A stretch of 64,000 nucleotides of DNA from Panorpa germanica (taxonomy: Eukaryota > Arthropoda > Insecta > Mecoptera > Panorpidae): NCBI GenBank assembly GCA_963678705.1, contig OY783218.1:8938152-9002151 (forward strand). Reading direction: 5' to 3'. Shown piece by piece: positions 60,601 through 64,000 of the stretch. A program made the position numbers and the translations under genes. Numbering within the stretch: the first letter of the stretch is position 1; every line of letters starts with the position of its first letter. The notes under the pieces were generated by a model that worked only from the letters and a program-made list of their open reading frames with translations, did no database searches and was not told the origin of the DNA.

Positions 60601-61773
60601 CCATTCATTCGCAAGAAGAGGGACACAGCACAAAACTAAACCAGAAATTGTAAAAATTAATAAGTCAAAAGATTATTTGTAATTTATAATTTTATTACAG
60701 AATATAGGGTGTTAAGAAACGAAAATGTATCGTCTTTTGTCGTTTATTTCGCTGAAATTCATTTGTATTTTTATAAATTTCCAATAAATCTGTATAAAAA
60801 TATTACGTACGGTTTATATTTAAATGACCCTCGATATACATATTACAATAACAAGGTCAACATTTGGGAATACCTCATTTCAAAACTAGATGAGTAATTT
60901 GTGAATGAAATTGAGAGTATGACATTTTTCAGCTCATAAAATCTTTGCAAAATGTCGCCTTCTTTAAAACTGATATTCATCCGCTAAACACAGCCTTAAG
61001 ATTAAGATGCTGTGTTTAACAGCTATCAATTACTAAGTTATTGATGTACAATTAAAACATAACAATTTTTAGGTTAATATATCAGATAAGCTAATTATTT
61101 TCTACATAAATGTACGTTTTCTGTCGTATATAAAACTGTTTGAGCAAGATTACATAATGTTACATAATATACTAATATATTATGCAATATTTTAAGTGTA
61201 TTTTAAAAGTATTTAATATTATTGTAAAAACAATAAAGCGCCAATATAGAGTTTTGTTTTAACCTTAAATATAAGTTAATACACTGGCGAACAGCGCCAT
61301 GATTTCAAAAGCTAAAGCAACATAAAATAGAAACTAAAACTCAATAGGTGGGAATGAAATTATGTTAATCATTGATAAACAACACATGAAATTAAGTTTT
61401 GTGTTTACCGGGCATAATTTTAGAGCGCAGAGTCGTTTTAAACTAAATACGGCGCTTATAAATATTGAACGCTATCCACATAACCTAAAATAAAGTATTC
61501 ATATATTTTAAGCAATATTTTGCATTATTTGTTTATGTAAAATATAGATAATTGTGTTTTGCTTATTAATAAGACACTTTCCAAACTTTATGCAACTTTT
61601 AAAACATCTAAAATTAACAATTATGTAACTTTTAAACACATCTTACTTTGAAAATCGTCATCAACATCAACGTCACCACACAAATCGACACAATCACTAT
61701 TAATTTGTTCACTTTCCTCACTGCTAATATTATCCTTTAGTTTAATTTTCAATTTATAAGCACAGGTTAACAT
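36613..61773 (-). CDS. Ets21C: ERG/FLI-type ETS transcription factor with PNT domain (Ets21C-like), five exons
   Basis: Exons 61647-61773, 58678-59397, 58000-58263, 38319-38556, 36613-36988; 1725 nt, 574 aa, phases agree throughout. Nuclear DNA-binding regulator of GGAA sites. Exon 2 encodes an acidic, Ser/Thr-rich region. Exon 3 holds the pointed/SAM domain ([20 protein letters not shown] through [12 protein letters not shown] to [11 protein letters not shown]). Exons 4-5 hold the ETS domain: [60 protein letters not shown], then [32 protein letters not shown] directly after the domain, and [11 protein letters not shown] within it, point to Ets21C rather than Ets65A. The C-terminus is Pro/His/Gly rich. 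An in-frame upstream ATG at 61905 would add 44 Arg/Ser-rich residues; 61773 is chosen conservatively. Intron 3 is 19.4 kb and full of repeats. Drosophila Ets21C responds to JNK stress signalling; the TGACGTA at about 61957 is only suggestive. Confidence 0.9.
37795..38010 (-). repeat. Dispersed repeat D, copy 1 (minus)
   Basis: Shares tgacgtttctaatactatta and atatgatggcaaagtgac (reverse strand) with copies at 39055, 50353 and 62583. Short coding-like frames occur in two copies, but they are not conserved as protein. In ETS intron 4. Confidence 0.75.
39055..39262 (+). repeat. Dispersed repeat D, copy 2
   Basis: catcatattgaagatgcgta, catgaaagagttcagtttct and gtgatagaaacgtcacaaaa shared with the copies at 37795, 50353 and 62583. 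Confidence 0.75.
40372..40399. repeat. (TG)n microsatellite
   Basis: An alternating TG tract of about 28 bp with one interruption. Confidence 0.9.
40813..41095 (+). repeat. Degenerate 85-90-bp tandem array (repeat H)
   Basis: Three to four diverged units, each with cttgccacaagctaattcc-like, ctacttttcatatagaaatt and gtcttgcagtg.a-like blocks. Related arrays lie at 44812-44945 and 45520-45880, with a single unit near 29738-29815. Confidence 0.65.
41492..41631 (+). mobile_element. LINE 3'-end insertion (about 140 bp)
   Basis: ggctatgaatagatcattct, attaggggcgataaaaggct, acgtgcctaggaagctc and an A-rich tail match the LINE at 13112. It includes a local aaagtta expansion. Imperfect flanking gttt.taaat suggests a target duplication. 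Confidence 0.8.
42363..42520 (+). repeat. Dispersed repeat E, copy 2
   Basis: ggcacagagatataagcgaa and the surrounding 140 bp match 28430-28565 closely. Confidence 0.7.
43432..43528 (-). CDS. Candidate alternative first exon of the ETS gene (PNT-less isoform)
   Basis: On the minus strand, ATG at 43526-43528 opens [32 protein letters not shown], then a donor GTATGT at 43431-43426. Length 97 nt ends in phase 1, the phase needed by the ETS-domain exon at 38556. Together they give 711 nt (236 aa) with the ETS domain but no PNT domain. Composition is much more protein-like than the surrounding AT-rich DNA. It could instead be an internal exon: acceptors TCTCCAG at 43532 (wrong phase for the PNT exon) or CCTGAG further upstream (right phase) are available. 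A PNT-less short isoform is known for Drosophila Ets21C; the match here is inference. Confidence 0.5.
43997..44594. mobile_element. MITE family B, long copy with internal duplication
   Basis: About 33-bp imperfect terminal inverted repeats (aaattacgagagttcggcgg.. and ..ccgttctcttgtaattt). Inside, about 95 bp starting aacagcgattttttt occurs twice, at 44053-44148 and 44347-44445. It is related to the short copy at 10237 and a fragment near 42612-42670. Confidence 0.75.
44812..44945 (+). repeat. Repeat H, short array
   Basis: One to two units with ctaaggttcattttctacta, ttcatatagaaattc and ggttgccacaagctaattt. Confidence 0.55.
45130..45420. promoter_or_regulatory. GC-rich island with clustered CGTCA motifs
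   Basis: Within AT-rich ETS intron DNA, this 290-bp block is visibly GC-rich. It contains five CGTCA/TGACG motifs in about 65 bp (tacgtcac, then cccgtcacgtcacgtcacc, then gcgtcac), the core of CRE/AP-1-type sites. It lies about 1.6 kb upstream (minus strand) of the candidate alternative first exon. A regulatory role is inferred only. Short ORFs on both strands show no family features. Confidence 0.35.
45520..45880 (+). repeat. Repeat H, longer array
   Basis: Three to four units of about 85-90 bp, for example cacttgttagcttgccacaa, actaattgcaaggtt and attatcttgtagtacatctt. Confidence 0.65.
47275..47700 (+). repeat. Dispersed repeat G, copy 2
   Basis: The fullest copy, with gacagttcgacagttggaca, tttttgacgaactgacattg and tttggaggttataatat. 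Confidence 0.7.
47816..47985 (-). mobile_element. 170-bp LINE 3'-end insertion with TSD
   Basis: The minus strand reads tgttaacaccgcctttttga ... gccatgaatagatcattctt ... gataaaaggctacgtgccta..gaagcccg and an A-rich tail. Flanks gctatactttgttt (47802-47815) and gctatactatgttt (47986-47999) are a 14-bp duplication with one mismatch. Confidence 0.88.
48838..48955 (+). repeat. Dispersed repeat F, copy 1
   Basis: ataaaagttgcaacaaaatg and ttgtagataatcgtattatc are shared with 53690-53825 (minus) and 62940-63055. Confidence 0.65.
50353..50530 (+). repeat. Dispersed repeat D, copy 3
   Basis: acatcatattgaagacgcgt then atgattttttgtcatgaaac; more diverged than the other copies. Confidence 0.65.
50671..51307 (-). 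mobile_element. MITE family A, full-length copy 3
   Basis: About 637 bp from AATGGGCTCTTGTCC to GGACACAAGCCCATT, reversed relative to copy 1. Very similar to the copies at 56981 and 63793, so the family has been mobile recently. Confidence 0.88.
52075..52690 (+). repeat. Dispersed repeat G, two copies in tandem
   Basis: Copies at about 52075-52400 and 52420-52690 repeat aattttgacagtggacaaaa-type, tttttaataacaa and tttttgacaaactga blocks. Confidence 0.65.
53690..53825 (-). repeat. Dispersed repeat F, copy 2
   Basis: The reverse complement of 48838-48955 in its aacttttataataaaaaagt and aaaattttgtaaagtgcttt parts. Confidence 0.6.
54068..54360 (+). mobile_element. hAT-like repeat without minisatellite
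   Basis: It begins atcagtggcggccttaggca, a better hAT-like end than the copy at 32650. It shares agtatttttgatgatgattg and gttaacaagcacaaacacga with it. No minisatellite is present. Confidence 0.55.
54635..54655. repeat. (TA)n microsatellite
   Basis: A run of about ten TA units. Confidence 0.9.
55200..55400. other. GC-rich patch in ETS intron 3, unexplained
   Basis: Contains ccctagcggtcgcgttgtc, gcgcgaaaccgcggggagcc and gagggggccctcgtcacg in an otherwise AT-rich intron. Small frames are open on both strands (plus-strand [15 protein letters not shown]...; a minus-strand frame after a TTTCAG), but neither matches a known family. Confidence 0.35.
56981..57618 (-). mobile_element. MITE family A, full-length copy 4
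   Basis: From AATGGGCTTGTGTCC to GGACACAAGTCCATT, nearly identical to copy 3 over about 638 bp. It ends about 380 bp before the PNT exon. Confidence 0.9.
59398..61646. other. ETS intron 1
   Basis: It holds the LINE insertion at 59827-60387. The remainder is AT-rich with no recognised exon; the plus-strand ORF 60709-60897 has no family features. Confidence 0.5.
59827..60387 (+). mobile_element. Jockey-like LINE 3' fragment with 16-bp TSD
   Basis: A perfect tataaagaaatattta duplication at 59811-59826 and 60388-60403. It encodes [38 protein letters not shown], then a purine-rich 3' part ending aagccgaaaggcgaacaata and a TAA-rich tail. Antisense to the ETS gene. Its 5' boundary nearly equals that of the copy at 35241. 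Confidence 0.92.
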
Positions 61774-62582
61774 AGTACAACTTTTAAAATGTATTAAAGT
61801 CAAGTTTTTCCTTGTTGAGTTGGTCTGCAGATTGTTAGATCGCGATCGGCGTCTTGAAGACCGCGAGTAGGGGGTTACTAGAATTCGTTGGATGAGTAAC
61901 AACAAAATCTACTTGCGTTAACCAACGTAAACGTGCTTTGGTTTGCTTCAATGGGATGACGTATCACATCCGTTCTAAACTACACAGCTAACAGCGTATG
62001 GACCATGTCCCTGACTGGCGGATTCATAGATAGACCCGGTACACATGCACTTATCTCACGCTTTACGTGGAACTATTACGCGTCATAGGTAAATTTCTAA
62101 GTAAATTTGACTAACATTTTATTTTGTATTAGTTTTTATTTAGTAGTCATTCTTTGCTGTTACGTTTGAATACAGCAAGCACATGTGTTCAGTTTTATAT
62201 TTAAATGTCACTATATTGTACGCTGGCAATAATTATATACTTATTAAAATAACTATACCTGCTACATATAGTTTCATATATGTAAGGTTCATTGAACATA
62301 AAAACTGTTCCTTTTTACATAATATTTTTTAGGTTAATATGATGTAAGATTGTATTAACATAAATTTTACTAAATGATCTTTAATACCTTTTGCATATAT
62401 TTAAAATAGTGTAACTGAATAATGTAAATAATCTTCGGTAAATATAAAAACATAACGTTAATCAAAATAATATTAGCCGAGGAAATTTTCCGTTAAAAAT
62501 TGAAGGTAGAAGGAAGAGAAATAGAGTGGAGGATACCTCCATTCAACCTCCTTCTTGAAAACAAATACGTAATCAATTTTGG
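61774..62582. other. Upstream of the ETS gene
   Basis: Presumed promoter and 5' UTR. A GC-richer stretch at about 61830-62080 includes gatgacgtatcac near 61955, a CRE/AP-1-like site. No other gene. Confidence 0.4.
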
Positions 62583-62822
62583 AATCACTTTGTCATCATA
62601 TTGAAGATGCGTATGATTTTTTTTTCATGAAAGAGTTCATTTACAGCTCAGTTTCTCACAGTCGTTCATATGAAATGTCAATTTTATCAGCTAAAAATGA
62701 CGAAACCACTCCACCTGTCGGAATACAAATGATGATAAAGTTGATGCGAACTATAATTAAAGTGTAATAGTGATAGAAACGTCACAAAACAGGACATTTC
62801 ACCAAAATGTTTACTGGGTAGC
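62583..62822 (+). repeat. Dispersed repeat D, copy 4 (fullest)
   Basis: catcatattgaagatgcgta, cagtttctcacagtcgttca and gtgatagaaacgtcacaaaa, ending near tgtttactggg. Confidence 0.75.
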
Positions 62823-62939
62823 TCTCTCAAAAATTTTTGAGGAGTTTTTTTGTGGTTTATTTGCTTTTTGTAGATTATTTTTACAATAAAGAACTTATAA
62901 ATATGAATAAATTTTAGGTTAAGTGGTGCAATGAACAGT

Positions 62940-63055
62940 CCGTTGCTTACAACTTCTTTATTGTAAAAGTTACAACAAAATGTTATTAATTAAAGTTGCA
63001 GATAATATTATTATGTGCAAATGAGCATACTACAACATTGTATAAGTTATAATTT
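62940..63055 (+). repeat. Dispersed repeat F, copy 3
   Basis: gtaaaagttacaacaaaatg and taaagttgcagataatatta are shared with 48838. Confidence 0.55.
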
Positions 63056-63792
63056 AACCTTATTTTCACACTGAAAATTCAAATTGAAATTCACGTGTGA
63101 CATGATGAAAAATAAAATATCTGTCTACCCGAAATCCATGGTTCGATGACAAATTTCCCGTCTATATAAATCCTCTGTCCTCTATCTAAGAGGATACGCT
63201 TTGTGATTAATGGGTACGTACGATTTTTTGGAAATTAAAAATGATACGAAATTCGATACGTTCCTTTCAATACTTCTGACGACTTTGCAAAGAAGTATAT
63301 TTTCTAAATAAGTCTAGTTATCCGCTCCAAGATGTAGGAAGTATTGTGCTCTTTATTTAAGGTCGATTGATTATATTCGGTAAACGTACATAACCTAATT
63401 TAGAAAACATAGCTCTTTGAAATATCGCCGTTAGTATCAAGAAGATTTAAACGCAGTACAATAAATAATTTTGTCAATTTTAGAATATATTCCAAGCAGA
63501 TGAATGACATGCTCATCCATGATTTCATTTCTTTCAGAAATTCTTAGAGCAACGCGGAAGCATATGTTTTCTATTCGTAACGAAATGACTAATTGCGCGT
63601 TGATACTTGAACATTTCTAATTAATTTCATGTTTATGTTTTAAATGTATCATAAAAAACCGGATCTGCTACGGAACTAAAGGAATATGATTCACTTCTAT
63701 TTAAATTTAACGGGTGCCCTGGATATTAATACTATGCGAACACTTTGCAGCTTTGCCGAGTAGACAAAGTGGAAATGTCTTGATTGAATGAC

Positions 63793-64000
63793 AATGGGCT
63801 TGTGTCCTATGTCTTAATTTCTATAAAAGTGTACTATATATTGATAAAGTGGGTTACTAGAACCTCAAATGTTCTCCTCCTTATATGTTAAGAGATATTA
63901 ACAATTAAAAAAGTCATTTTGTCTCTTTAATTATTAAAGGGATTCAACGTTGTACACATTCCAAGTGCATGTGACATCACAATCCTTGTGTAAGGTTACC
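63793..64000 (-). mobile_element. MITE family A, copy 5, cut by window end
   Basis: Starts AATGGGCTTGTGTCC and matches copies 3 and 4, with a short deletion after cctcaaatgttc. It runs off the window. Confidence 0.88.

Noticed and set aside
60709..60897. 62-codon ORF in ETS intron 1
   Set aside because: AT-driven Tyr/Asn/Ile composition, no domain, antisense to the gene.
1..64000. CRISPR arrays, operons or a bacterial defence-type system
   Set aside because: The DNA is eukaryotic with spliced genes; the only regular tandem array is the gap-free 51-bp minisatellite, without spacers.

Overview
The window is animal nuclear DNA, almost certainly from an insect. Genes are split by AT-rich GT..AG introns, intergenic DNA is AT-rich and full of transposon debris, and the genes are insect-type (glycogen phosphorylase, two-domain galectin, amnionless, divergent nicotinic receptor subunits, an Ets21C-like factor). 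I cannot fix the order from sequence alone. No bacterial or phage features, CRISPR array or canonical tRNA/rRNA gene were seen.

Layout. 1-2579 (+): the last four exons of glycogen phosphorylase, 5' end outside the window. 3263-6173 (-): a complete five-exon tandem-repeat galectin, convergent with it. 6174-10500: transposon remnants. 10519-12489 (-): a complete five-exon amnionless gene. 12951-15308: a MITE split by a 5'-truncated LINE with RT and RNase H. 15736-22601 and 26213-32072 (both -): two complete seven-exon nicotinic acetylcholine receptor alpha-type subunits with matching exon sizes, a head-to-tail tandem duplication. Between them lies a small two-exon gene for a putative secreted peptide whose exon junction reads as a stop. 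32073-36612: repeats, including a GC-rich 51-bp minisatellite and two LINE insertions. 36613-61773 (-): a complete five-exon ERG/FLI-type ETS factor (Ets21C-like) with PNT and ETS domains separated by a 19-kb intron. That intron holds a candidate alternative first exon for a PNT-less isoform. 61774-64000: upstream DNA with repeats and the start of another MITE.

The genes do not form one pathway. Recurrent themes are tandem duplication of the receptor gene and heavy insertion of non-autonomous elements into introns. Two LINE families have many copies with readable target-site duplications: a family whose copies share a 3' hairpin, and a jockey-like family. Several MITE families are also present. 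Splice models were deduced by eye from GT/AG sites, phase agreement and family knowledge; all complete models give total coding lengths divisible by three.
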